Positions 37,288-48,690 of a DNA stretch of 64,000 bases are shown one piece after another; the stretch's first letter is position 1; each line of letters starts with the position of its first letter. The stretch is from Panorpa germanica (Eukaryota; Arthropoda; Insecta; Mecoptera; Panorpidae): positions 8,188,451 to 8,252,450 of the forward strand of contig OY783213.1 in NCBI GenBank assembly GCA_963678705.1, given 5' to 3'. The notes beneath the pieces were generated by a model. It was not told where the DNA came from, searched no databases, and saw nothing but the letters and a program-made list of their open reading frames with translations. The position numbers were made by a program, and so were the translations under genes.

Positions 37288-39850
37288 ATTTACGCGCAAG
37301 TTTCTTTAATAGCTCGGGCTATCACGTAATATGAAGATATGAGGGTTTGCAAAGTTTGGGTCCCGCAGTAGTCAAGATTGCGGACCATGACACAATATTG
37401 TTTACGTTGTCTCTATTTCTATCAATTTTGTGTCCCACTATTTATATAATAAATACATTTTTCAATCCTTTAAACTACCCCTATAGAATATACTGCAATT
37501 ATTAAATATCGCGGTTCGATTATTTAAATAATAATCAACTAATGATGCATTCACGTGTTTTATAATTATTGAGTGACCCATGAAAAATCATTTTTCATGG
37601 TTGACTGAAATTATTATCGACTGAATTATTTATTATATAGTACACATATCTATTTTTGCTATTTATAATATATATAAATATTAGTATTAATCTATAGATA
37701 TTTTATAGTCTTCCATTCAGTGTGCGCCCATCTTTAGTAATTATATATATAAATGTAGAAATTTACTTCGTAAACACGGCTTACAATAGCATTAACTCTA
37801 AGCCTAAACAATAACCTTCGCCGTTCTTGAGAAGCTTGTCATTTGGGTTGCGTTATCAGCCCCACAATCACGTAGCCGTCCGCAATACTTCGTAGTACAC
37901 TGCTACGACGTAGCACGTTTTATTCTGCGTAGTACACAACTGGCTGAATGTGACGAACGGTGTTTGTGTGTGGCACTTGCCACCGTCTGGTGACTAGCGA
38001 CTAGCGACTGGTGAAGGATAGGATGGTTTCCTTCCCGTTGTCTTACGGACATGGTGTTAAATCCCAAAACCAATTACAGGTCATCCCCTATCCAATATGA
38101 ATCTTATTACCGGGGTATCGGATTCTGATTCACACTTTGTTAACCTCCAAGACATGTATTGATATTATTCTAGAAATTATTTTAGCCATGTCTCAAGAAC
38201 ATGTATATCATTATTATATCTATAGCTCTAGCTAGTATATTCTTAGAGGTTCTAGATGAGAATGAACCAAGGAATACGATGCCGAAGATGCAATCTTATG
38301 AAAGTTATTGATTGTCGGAATAATTTGTTTTCTGATTGTATTATTAGATGAAGTTTTATTAGTTTATGTGAAGCTATCTTATTTTAAATTTATTATGTGA
38401 CTTGGGAGTTGATTAGTTTATATGGTGAAGGATTCTCTGAAGGTAGAATAGTGTTCGTGTTTTTATCCATTAGGGGTTGAAACAATGTTGACTTCGAGAC
38501 TTACTCTGTTTGTTACATTAAGATAAAAAAGAAGCATATTTTCGATAATGTTTTTTGACGACACAGTTAATATATAATTATTTCTATAATTACTACATGA
38601 TAAAATAACATTTAAAGAATACTTTTGTAAAATTTCATAAATAAATATTAAGAAATGAGGCATTGACAACGAATCTCCGCAGGCATCACAAAAAAAAGTA
38701 ACATTGTGGTAGTACTCATAACTCACCACTGGATTTTCTAAAATCGAAAAACCAAAATGATTTCATTAGTCGATAAGTTTCTGTAGGTAACACTGTAGAG
38801 TTTTTTTTTTTTTATTGATTTTTCAATTTTTTACAGCACTTAAAAATCAAAACACCGATTTTTCATGAAAAAAATCAGAAACTTTGTTATTTTAAAATAC
38901 GTTAAAATAAAAATAAACTCGACAGCGTTACCTCGGCATTTATATAAAGAAAGAGTGTGCAAAATTTAAAAAGAATCGGTCCAGTAGATTTTGAGTTAGA
39001 GAGGGCACCGACTCTGGAAAAGCTATGTGTAAGAAACCGCATTTAAAAGTTTCAAAGTAACACGAAAGCAAACCAGAGAGGTGAAGACTTAAAACTCTAT
39101 ATCTCCGACAGTTTTACTCCAATCGTCTTCAAATTTTTACATAATAAACCTAATATGTTGTACAATAATATAAATAAATAAAAAAACCTTGCACCCATTT
39201 TTTCAAAAGAATATCAGTGACAGCAAATTATATTTCCAATTAAGTATTCCTATATGCATCTTGCAATATTTTCCAATATTATCTTGATGCCACCTTTCCT
39301 CGGCACGGTTCAACTCAGCACGCTGTTGATGAGATTTCTTAGGATGGTCGATACTGTGGTTTGCCTTTACCATTATCCTTTGATATCCATTCCTTGTTTC
39401 ATACTACATTTGTATGCATAACCTTCATCCCGGCGGTTTCCTGCGGGAATTAACGGATTCAAGATATTTCGTATTTTGAACAAGATTTGTTAAAGATCAA
39501 ATAGTATTTAGAGTTTTGAGTATTATTTAGATTAGATTTGGTTCAGACTATAATACACAATAAACTTCGTAGTTGAGAATACTGCCGTCGCGGCGCGTCG
39601 GGTCTCTGTGGTGTATTGCAGTGCATTAATAAAAATGGGGGCATCGATAAATTGCAAAGAGGTCACTACGGACGGGGGTGGATTGTCATGAAATATGGGT
39701 AAAGAACATCATTAAATTTTTAAGTGGAAATGAAAAATAATGGCTTTGTTCATTATAATAAAAACATTTGCGTTGTACAATATGCATCCATTTTAAAATT
39801 TCTATAGAACATTTATAATTGGTCAGATTCTTTAGTCTTAAGTTGTATAA
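37288..39850. other. Non-coding stretch
   Basis: GC-richer patches occur at 37,850-38,060 and 39,560-39,700. A T-run at 38,799-38,813 and a segment at 38,930-39,130 ('agaatcggtccagtag', 'ctatatctccgacag') look like an old repeat. No gene is supported. Confidence 0.35.
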
Positions 39851-39965
39851 AATGTGCTTGTGTCCTATGTCTTAATTTCTATAAAAGTGTTCTATATATT
39901 GATAAAGTAAGTTACTAGAACCTTAAATGTTCAATTATTTTTTAATAACTCCTTATATGCTAGGG

Positions 39966-41015
39966 CAGCGGTTCTCAAACTTTTTACTTCGAGCCCCCCT
40001 GCATAATCCAGCTGTAAGCCGGGCCCCCCTACATGTAAGCATACTATATGTTATAAGGGAGTCGCATTTGACATTTTACAGTCAAGTTTTATTTAGTTTT
40101 GCACATTCTATGCATACTCTAATGGAGCAATAGGTTTAATCGTAATCAAACAATAAATTCTATACAAAGAATTACAATTTATTCAACTATTTGAGCTACT
40201 ATAGTACATAATTGTTATTTGTACCTCAAAGCAATAATAATAAAAAGAGCTTTAGTGCGAAGAATGTGCTTGTTTTTTTCTGCGCATAGTTTCTTGAAAC
40301 GCAGTGTCAGTTCTGATAACGCTATTCTGAGTTCCTTGATCACATCCAGTCTTAAGCGATATTTACTCTTCATGGCAGCTAGAGCAGAAAACCCAGTTTC
40401 ACAAGAATAAGTGGTGGCGAATGGAGCGAGTGTTTTCAATGCCCTTTCACTCAAATTGGGTGTTCCTTTTGTACACCAATCCAGAACGATGTAAGATTCT
40501 TTAAACTTCATTTCAAGCACAGTGTCACCTTGGAGGTGAATGAGATTTTCTTTTTCCTTCATGTTGAGGCAGCACTGAGGACTGATGGTTTGAACGGGTT
40601 TTGAATCCATGCCAAACCATCCAAGTTCTCATTAACATATTTTTCAAAACGAGATTTGAGGATTTCTAAGTGTTTAAGAAAGCATTTCTTTGCATTGGTT
40701 GGAACAGTTTTCAGATCCATTTCTTAAATCATAATTTTAAAATTAGGAAATAGCTCCAAAATGTCACTTTTCAGACCGCCCTCGTACAAAATTAGTCCAT
40801 TGCAGAAGGTTGAATCTTTTTCTGTGTTTTCTGATAAACTAAAGAAAATAAAATGTTCGGCACTCTTACGACGTTGACTAAAAATTATACACTTGTTGTA
40901 ATTTTAAAAATAAGTTGACTTTATTATTTTGTAAGTAAATTTAATTAATTTTTCAACCAAGCTTTGGGCCCCCCCCTCTGAGCCTTCATTGCGCCCCACA
41001 CTTTGAGAACTGCTG
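39966..41015 (-). mobile_element. hAT element (ZBED/Charlie-like), decayed, nested in M1
   Basis: Ends CAGCGGTTCTCAAACTTTTT and, reverse complement, CAGCAGTTCTCAAAGTGTGG. The perfect 8-bp direct duplication TGCTAGGG occupies 39,958-39,965 and 41,016-41,023. At 1,050 bp it is far shorter than a full hAT transposon. It keeps only the C-terminal part of the transposase on the minus strand, so it is an internally deleted, non-autonomous copy. Confidence 0.92.
40215..40850 (-). pseudogene. hAT transposase C-terminal fragment (ZBED5-like), frame-disrupted
   Basis: The minus-strand frame at 40,215-40,610 contains the hAT dimerisation-region motifs LSERALKTLAPFATTYSCET, GFSALAAMKSKYR and LRLDV, characteristic of ZBED5/Charlie-type transposases. 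Homologous sequence continues upstream to about 40,850 in another frame (FLKHLEILKSRFEKYVNE, LDGLAWIQNPF). It is broken by a frameshift near 40,590 and a stop before a KTVPTNAKKC-like segment. The BED finger and the DDE core are absent. Confidence 0.85.
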
Positions 41016-41572
41016 TGCTAGGGGATATTAACAATTAAAAAAGTCATTTGGCTCTTTAATTATTAAAGGGATTCAACGCTGGACAACATTTCAAATGCAT
41101 GTGACATCTCAACCGCTAGTTACTATCTCTTTTATACAACAGAGCGTAAAGAGATATATTCTTCAAAGAACTTTGACCAACCTTACATATAATAAATCTC
41201 TGCTATATGTATTTATATATCAAAATATCAAATATTATTTACAGTTATTTCAAGGAACAATAAAATTTCAATATTATGTCTGCGGTAACAGAGTTAAATA
41301 AAATAAAAACGTATTATTCTTTGACTTGACTTGATTATTTCGACTACCAACAGCTACAAAACATTACCACAGCACTGACCTACTCAACAAATAACTGACG
41401 TATAAATGCATTTCACGTCATACAAATGGCCGACCATCTTACAGCGCTAAAACTACAATTCAAATTTTTAATTGCTATATCTCCGTCAACATTAAGATAT
41501 TAGATTTATTAACATCAATTTCAATCAACAATTGAAAAATCGACCACTAAAAGATGAGGACACAAGCCCATT

Positions 41573-43098
41573 GCTATCCCGATAAAGGGACCATCTGAAT
41601 TCGTACTTGAAAATAAATATTCTAAATGGAATTACAAGGCATGTTCATATTCCATATGGAATAGTAATTCTACAAACATTTCCAACAAGAATATACCTAC
41701 TTGTTTGTATTAACATTATGATACAAGACATACAAGGAATAATTGAATTGTGTACAGAACGGATACAGAAATGAAAAGCCTTTATACCACATTTTACTTT
41801 ACAAAGCTGAAATTCTACGTACAGAAAAATGTATTTAAATATAGTGTTGTATGTAAATAAATCGTTGAGTTCTGACTGTCTGAAGTTGGCGGTCGACATG
41901 GTTCCCGACAAGGCCACAAGGACATCGTTGTCGTCGTGGTCGTGGACGACCTCCTGGCGAGCCTAGCGGGAGCTGTGTACAATTATAATAGAAATGGGAA
42001 ATGCATTTGTATACATGACATGAGTGTGACAACTCTACAAGGATCTGTGGTACATAAAGAGTTGGGCGGGGTAGGAGTGATGGTGGAGACACTCGGAAAT
42101 AGAAAACGGAGATGCCCACAGAATCATCTCGTGTCCATTTCTTTGAGGGAATAATTTTCCAGGGGTATAAAAACATTTTACTGAAATTTAACTATTAAAA
42201 GAATCGAAATTTCAAACAGAGTGTAAAGCAGATGCTACTAGATGGATTGGATATTATAAATATGGTTAACAAGATAAATAAAATCGATTACTTACTATTC
42301 TAAATGCTGTTACACTAAAAATATGGCTAAAACTGAACCAGTAAATAGAAATTCTCAGAACTCAGGTAGAAAGTTGTCGTGCAATGCAGTCTCGCACTTG
42401 CTACCTCACCACAAGGTTATTTCCAAGTCAGTTTCACACATGTTAGCTTACTATAAGCTAATTCATTTTCAGATACTGCACCAAGATGTATTAATGAAAC
42501 AAAATACTCATACAGTAAACAACAGATTAAAAAACCTCAGTAATTTGAGGTTAAAATGTTATGACATTGTTTATCAAAACCTAGTTCAAAACCTCTGCAA
42601 GTCCGATGCAAGAATAGCGGAGCCAGATGACCCCATTGGGGGGTATGAATATGGGTGGCTTGTTGGTTTTCTTTGAAATGTACTGGGGCTTAGTTTTATT
42701 TAACTCCAGTAGGGAATCCAACAGGTTTAATCATGAGCCGTATTCAAAACTGATGTCCTCTAGCTTTATAACGGCTTTGAATCTTGTTATATTTATCGCT
42801 TTGTGTCAAGTGTCAATATGAACCCATTCCATTACAAAATCATATCTGTGTATTTCCAGGAAAGAGGAACATCTTAGTTGGTGTTTCTTTTACAAAATTC
42901 CTTTCATAAAATCGAATTTAAATATTTATGACAACATAGACCAAGACTCTGTGTATGCTAATTTAATATATTGGAATATAGTTGTAGTTAGAGCGGTCGC
43001 ACACTGGGAACATGCCTGTCGGAAGAGAGTCTGACTGTACACTAGTCAGCCACTGTGGTCCTTACAATCCCTATTGAAAGGTAATATTTTTAGGAGAT
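41573..43098. other. Non-coding stretch with a GC-rich patch
   Basis: A GC-rich patch at 41,873-42,154 is open for about 93 codons in one forward frame, with HKDIVVVVVVDDLLASLAGA near its start. It is also open in part on the minus strand. It has no recognised domain and no clear splice sites. A 'tcgcacactgggaacatg' stretch lies at 42,993. Nothing else. Confidence 0.3.
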
Positions 43099-43770
43099 AA
43101 TTCGGCTTGTGTCCTCATTTCTTAGTGGTCGATTTTTCAAAGGTTGATTGAAATTGATGTTAATAAATGTGTATTGGTGTATTTAATAAATGTGTCTATT
43201 TTATTAAATATCTAAATGTTGACGGAGATATAGCAATTAAAAATTTAAATTGTAGTTTTACCGCTAGAAATGGTCGGCAGTTATTAGAAATATACGTCAG
43301 TTATTTGTTGAGTAGGTCAGTGCTGTGGTAATGTTTTGTAGCTGTTGGTAGTCGAAATATTCAAGTCAAGCCTGTTACGGCAGACATAATATTGAAATTT
43401 TATTGTTCCTTGAAATAGCTGTAAATAATATTTGATATTTTGATATATAAATACATATTGCAGAGATTTATGAGCTGCAAGGTTGGTAACCTGTAAACTT
43501 GTCAGAGTTCTATCAAGAATATATCTCTTTTACGCCCTGTTGTAAAAAAGAGATAGCAACTAGCGGTTGTGATGTCACATGCATTTGGCATGTGAACAAC
43601 GTTGAATCCCTTTAATAATTAAAGAGACAGAATTACTTTTTTTAATTTTTAATATGTCCTAAAATATAAAGAGTTATTAAAAAATATTGAACATTTGAGG
43701 TTCTAGTAAGCCACTTTATCAATATATAGTACAGTTTTATAGAAATTAAGACATAGGACACGAGCCCATT
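43099..43770 (-). mobile_element. M1 MITE copy 9 (inverted)
   Basis: Left border degraded (AATTCGGCTTGTGTCCT), right border AGGACACGAGCCCATT. It carries the hairpin module and has a small duplication around 43,170-43,207 ('tgtgtattggtgtatttaataaatgtgtct'). Confidence 0.85.
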
Positions 43771-45658
43771 GAAATATTCTCTTGGAGTATTCGATTACTG
43801 CTCAACTTTTCCCTGTCTGTTTAATATGCCGTACGTTTTATTATCTCACATAATACATTTTCAGCAAATATTCTTAATATAAATACAAATAGATCGCAAA
43901 TTCAATTTTCTAATATTACTATTACAGAGCACACCTTAAATATATTTCAACGTGACTTAAATATTTAAAATATTAAAAACTTTTGCCTAAAAAAAAATCA
44001 GCAAAAATAAAAATAAAAAAATTCCAATACATTTACAATTTGGGGGTTGTAAAATTCTATGCACATATTTTGCAAAGCCCGGCATGTCGAACTAATGTTC
44101 GATGGGATTATTTATCGTCAGTGACGAGAGCTAAGAAAGGGCTGCCGCTTCTACTGTTCCTGATGCCGCCTCCAACGAGATGTTCTTCAGTTATTTTTAA
44201 TATTTTGCATAGCTGAAGAACGATGGAAGCGTTGGAACATGGACGGAGCCATGACATAAGAATATCTAGAGAGCGAACGTGCTACGACTTTAAACAGTAT
44301 ATGAATAAGAAAGTCAAGAATATATTTAGGAGTAATACCAAAGAATAATTATCCACTGAGTCAGGGAAGTATATGTCACTGTCGTCTCGTTTAGCTTGTA
44401 AGTCGTAGGCTTTATTAAAATAAATGCTTTATTTCGTTTCGTTTCGTTTTCTGGATAAGATAGATTGCTAATCTTATTGTTTTTGAAAATCTGCAGAACG
44501 TAGAACGAACAATATGTTTTATTAAAAATGTTCACATTTATCATGCATTCATTTCGAAATCTATTATTTAATTAATTTAAAAAAAAAGTACTATACATTT
44601 AATCCAACTTATAAAATTTAAGTCGGGGTTAAATTTCCCATGTACTTCTTTCTGTTTAAATATAATATTTATGTGTGGTCCAACTTCAGAGTGATCAGTT
44701 AATCGGCGCCGTTAGTTTCTTATACATGTCGTCAAATTATTAGTGACAGAATATTAATACAAAAGTGTTCAATTTAACAATTAAATATTTGTAACTAGTA
44801 TATCGTAATTCAAACTTAGCTTATTTAAACAGTTATCATGTTTTAATGGTATTATTATAACAATATACAGTATAAAAAGTAACCTAACCTTAAAGTGTTC
44901 AGTAACCGTTGTAACTACATATATGCAAAAACAATGTATGTCAAAGAACGTTTATAAAAATGTTGCGTATTTAAAATGGTAATATTTTATTAATCTTTAT
45001 ATTATAAATTAATATATCATATCATTAGCTGATCTTACTCTAACAATAGTAATGCTATTACAACATTTTTATATTGGCTTCTTTTTGTGGAGAAAGGGTC
45101 AACAATAGATGCAGAATCATTAGGATGACTCTCTTTTCCTGAAATCTTAAAACTGGAATTTCTTTATTTCTTTAAATTTATTCTAAATATCATTTTTCAT
45201 ATATCGTATGTCATTCTACATATATTGCTGATCAAATTTAGTAATATTTGATTTTCTAATCTATATTTCCAAAGTAACACTTGTTTGTGATAGTGAAGAA
45301 ATTGTGTTAAAGTGTTTAGTATTTGTCAAACTTAAGTAACAGGTAATTTTCAAAACAACATTTTGGACAGAACAGTAAGTTGCTTCTGCAGCACCTAAAT
45401 TTAGTTTTTTAGGTTTAAATCTAACAGTTTTTACACAGTATAAAATTGTTATATTTGAATGAAATTTATTATGTACTTAAGTTTGGCAATTTGTGTTGTG
45501 ATTGAAACTATTTTGTGCTTGTCTTTTGGGATTACTTGAAGATATGAATGAATCAACTTCTATGCTGATGGTCATGCAAGGTTAGGTTTATTAATTTTAT
45601 TTGGCATGTTTTTTAATGAAAGATTTTATGTTATTGAATGTATTCATAGTCGTACATA
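43771..45658. other. Non-coding stretch, nothing recognised
   Basis: Very AT-rich. The 77-codon forward frame at 43,983-44,216 has a GC-richer end but no recognisable similarity. Confidence 0.4.
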
Positions 45659-45660
45659 TA

Positions 45661-46406
45661 GACCAGGGTAGAAGCCGTCAAAAATAATTAAAAACATAAA
45701 AAAATTAAAGTAGAATGAAACCTATTGGAAATGGAAGGGAATACTACTAAAATGAAAGGAAAAATAAATTACAGTCGATCTGAGGTTGGGAAGGGGTAGG
45801 GGGTGAGGTTTTAAGGGTAAAAATCGGTAAATCTCGATTTCCGGCAAAACTACAAGTCCTATCGAAAAAAGTTAAATGGCAAAGTTGTAGATAATAAAAA
45901 GATCTACAACTTTTGTATCTACACTTTTTCTCCATAACCTCAAAATTCATGTAAAAAATCCAAAAAACCACATTTTTGATTTTTTATTTATATCTTTTAC
46001 AAAAAAATTTTTTTTTTCATGATATTTGGTGAAAACTTACCTCTTTATGTCCCAAACACACTGGAATTTTGAAGATTTAAAATATTAATTTTTTCACCCT
46101 ATTTTGACTCGATATATGAAAAAACACCCTAATTTTCAATCGAAAATTCTCACGTCAAAATATCTGATTTTTCAAAAAAGTCGGTGGGCTTTTTGTTCGT
46201 TGAAATCTCTATTTTCTGATGGTGTAAAAAAAAATATACATTACTATGGAAAATTTTTTCAGAAAATGCAAAAAATCGAAAAATATTAAAATCGAAATTT
46301 TTTTTTTTAATCCTTATGTACAATTTTGAGGTATTCATTAAAAATTTTACTTTAATTACTCGAAAAACGTTAGGTTCCATGTTAGATTAATAAACAAAAA
46401 ATTGCA
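45661..46406 (+). repeat. Left arm of the long inverted repeat
   Basis: Matches 47,955-48,688 in reverse complement up to the AGATTAATAAACAAAAAATT boundary. It contains T-runs at 46,007-46,017 and 46,300-46,308. Its translations look protein-like on neither strand. Confidence 0.85.
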
Positions 46407-46585
46407 AGTCGAAATGTACTACTATAATTAACAACTAAATAAGTTAATAAAGTTAATATTTAATATGACATCTACAAAATTTTGAGAAAATTGTCGAATT
46501 TTCTTTAAATTATATGTGTAGATGCCTATTTATTGCTATTTTAAAATTATACCTATATACCTGAGTGACCTTCGGAAAATTGTAG

Positions 46586-47788
46586 CCCATCAAAAGGTAT
46601 TTCATAGAGAAGTGGGGAAGCGGCTTGGAGGGTCTGCGCCTTTCAACTAAAAAAGGAGAACGTAGTCGTAGAAAGACGTCAGACAATATTCCAGAGTTCA
46701 ATTATCAAAACCATACAAGAATACCATTTTTGCAAGAAATTTTTTTATCTAATGAGAAAAACAAAGACAAAATAATAAAATCGTTAATGCAAGTATTACA
46801 GTCAAAAGGATTTTCCTGTAAACAAGCTAAAGAAGATGCTGATGCTGACATTATTAAGACCTCGATAGAAATTGCCAAAGATACTAATAAAACTGTCATT
46901 GTTGTAGGACAAGATATTGATCTTTTGGTCCTTTTGAATCAATTAAATTCTAATAATCATAAAATTTATTTTCTCAAGCCCGGTTCTGGTGATAGTTTCA
47001 AATGTGAATCCGTCAAAAACATCGTTGCATTTCTGCATTGTTTTTCTGGTTGCGACACAACATCTGGATTTGCCGGAAAAGGAAAGAAAACTATCGTAAA
47101 TTCATTATTAGACAATCAAAATTTGTCAAATTTGGCTAATATTTTTTTTAAAAAAGATGTAAACAAAGAAGATATAAAAAAAAATGGATTGAAATTAATT
47201 AAATCTATTTATAAATGTAAAAAGGGTAATATATCACTGAATCAATTAAGATTTCAAAAATATCAATTGACAAAAATTAAATCATCTTTCATATTGGCAA
47301 ATCTCCCACCCACAGAAGGTGCAGCAGAACAACATTGTTACAGGGCATATTATCAGCTTCAAACGTGGCTGGGTAATGAATTGACAGCAACAGATTGGGG
47401 CTGGAAGCAACATCAACATGGAATTATGCCCAAATTTACAGAAATGGAATTAATTCCGGAAAAATTGCTGAAAACTATTTGCTGCAGCTGTGAAACTGGA
47501 TGTAATAGTTTAAAATGTGGCTGCCGAAAACATGGTTTAAAATGCACAAATTTATGCTCAAATTGTGATGGTTCTGAACAATGCGCCAATGTGGAGCAAA
47601 AAATCTACGAGGAAGTTAATGATTCAGATGAAATTGCGGATGAAGAACCAATGCAGACCGAAAATAATGTTGGAGACGAAGACGGTGATGGTCTTGAAGA
47701 TGTCGAAGATCTACTAGAATCAGAAAGGCCTGTCGAATCTAACGATCAAGAAATACCATCAAAAAGACAGAAACTGATGAATAAGTGA
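46586..47788 (+). CDS. FEN1/XPG-like (PIN) nuclease domain plus CXC cysteine-rich domain protein of the long-TIR element
   Basis: The frame is open from 46,586; the coding look starts at 46,625 and the stop ends at 47,788. No ATG precedes residue 55 (46,787; counting from 46,625), so the true N-terminus lies in an upstream exon (a possible acceptor, TTTCATAG, ends at 46,606) or is deleted. Visible domains: KEDADADIIKTSI (residues 69-81), VIVVGQDIDLLVLL (91-104) and FSGCDTTSGFAGKGK (140-154). Together these form the acidic D-rich set of XPG-I/FEN1-like PIN nucleases. Residues 286-320 are a cysteine-rich block with CSC, CGC and paired C-x2/3-C spacing, like CXC/tesmin motifs. The C-terminal 55 residues are acidic, with a basic KRQK end. 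A role in cutting or processing element DNA is inference. Confidence 0.75.
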   Translation, partial: PIKRYFIEKWGSGLEGLRLSTKKGERSRRKTSDNIPEFNYQNHTRIPFLQEIFLSNEKNKDKIIKSLMQVLQSKGFSCKQAKEDADADIIKTSIEIAKDTNKTVIVVGQDIDLLVLLNQLNSNNHKIYFLKPGSGDSFKCESVKNIVAFLHCFSGCDTTSGFAGKGKKTIVNSLLDNQNLSNLANIFFKKDVNKEDIKKNGLKLIKSIYKCKKGNISLNQLRFQKYQLTKIKSSFILANLPPTEGAAEQHCYRAYYQLQTWLGNELTATDWGWKQHQHGIMPKFTEMELIPEKLLKTICCSCETGCNSLKCGCRKHGLKCTNLCSNCDGSEQCANVEQKIYEEVNDSDEIADEEPMQTENNVGDEDGDGLEDVEDLLESERPVESNDQEIPSKRQKLMNK

Positions 47789-47954
47789 TTCGAATTGAAT
47801 ACTATGTTTTGATAAATACAAAGATTAATGCTTTTAGAAATAATATAATGTATAGTGTAATCATTAAAAAAAATCTCTACTCAATAGTACGATTTACGTG
47901 TATATTTCTATCTAATGAGATAGTTTTTTGCGATATTTATGTTTAATTGGTTTG

Positions 47955-48688
47955 TAATTTTTTTGTTTATTAATCTAACATGGAACCTAACGTTTTTCGA
48001 GTAATTAAAGTAAAATTTTTAATGAATACCTCAAAATTGTACATAAAGATTAAAAAAAAAATTTCGATTTTAATATTTTTCGATTTTTTGCATTTTCTGA
48101 AAAAATTTTCCATAGTAATGTATATTTTTTTTTACACCATCAGAAAATAGAGATTTCAACGAACAAAAAGCCCACCGACTTTTTTGAAAAATCAGATATT
48201 TTGACGTGAGAATTTTCGATTGAAAATTAGGGTGTTTTTTCATATATAGAGTCAAAATAGGGTGAAAAAATTAATATTTTAAATCTTCAAAATTCCAGTG
48301 TGTTTGGGACATAAAGAGGTAAGTTTTCACCAAATATCATGAAAAAAAAAATTTTTTTGTAAAAGATATAAATAAAAAATCAAAAATGTGGTTTTTTGGA
48401 TTTTTTACATGAATTTTGAGGTTATGGAGAAAAAGTGTAGATACAAAAGTTGTAGATCTTTTTATTATCTACAACTTTGCCATTTAACTTTTTTCGATAG
48501 GACTTGTAGTTTTGCCGGAAATCGAGATTTACCGATTTTTACCCTTAAAACCTCACCCCCTACCCCTTCCCAACCTCAGATCGACTGTAATTTATTTTTC
48601 CTTTCATTTTAGTAGTATTCCCTTCCATTTCCAATAGGTTTCATTCTACTTTAATTTTTTTATGTTTCTAAAATTATCTACCCTGGTC
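47955..48688 (-). repeat. Right arm of the long inverted repeat
   Basis: Reverse-complement partner of the left arm, starting 167 bp after the coding frame. It ends with ATCTACCCTGGTC next to TA. Confidence 0.85.
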
Positions 48689-48690
48689 TA

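Larger units (their letters stand above)
39851..41572 (+). mobile_element. M1 MITE copy 8, split by an hAT insertion
   Basis: Left part 39,851-39,965 (AATGTGCTTGTGTCCT end), right part 41,024-41,572 (AGGACACAAGCCCATT end). The M1 sequence resumes in register after the inserted hAT element and one copy of its 8-bp duplication. The right part contains the hairpin module with a one-base change. This dates the hAT jump as later than this M1 insertion. Confidence 0.9.
45661..48688 (+). mobile_element. Transposon-like unit with ~740-bp terminal inverted repeats and a PIN/FEN-CXC gene
   Basis: The unit begins GACCAGGGTAGA and ends TCTACCCTGGTC, with TA on each side (45,659-45,660; 48,689-48,690). 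The arms (45,661-about 46,406 and about 47,955-48,688) are inverted copies. They are nearly base-identical apart from a small divergent patch just inside the tips and scattered single changes, for example TCGATATATG against TCTATATATG. A 74-codon frame is translated identically from both arms. The 1.5-kb centre carries one coding frame (46,586-47,788). Arm identity implies recent insertion or arm homogenisation. No DDE/D transposase is recognisable, so the superfamily is unresolved. Confidence 0.85.

Noticed and set aside
40219..40410. 63-codon forward frame overlapping the hAT transposase tail
   Set aside because: Antisense shadow of the transposase fragment on the minus strand.
45747..45971. 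74-codon minus-strand frame, translated identically from 48,388-48,612 on the plus strand, and a similar pair at 46,104 and 48,070
   Set aside because: They lie wholly in the inverted arms and are identical only because the arms are. No domain, start context or splice logic supports them as genes.
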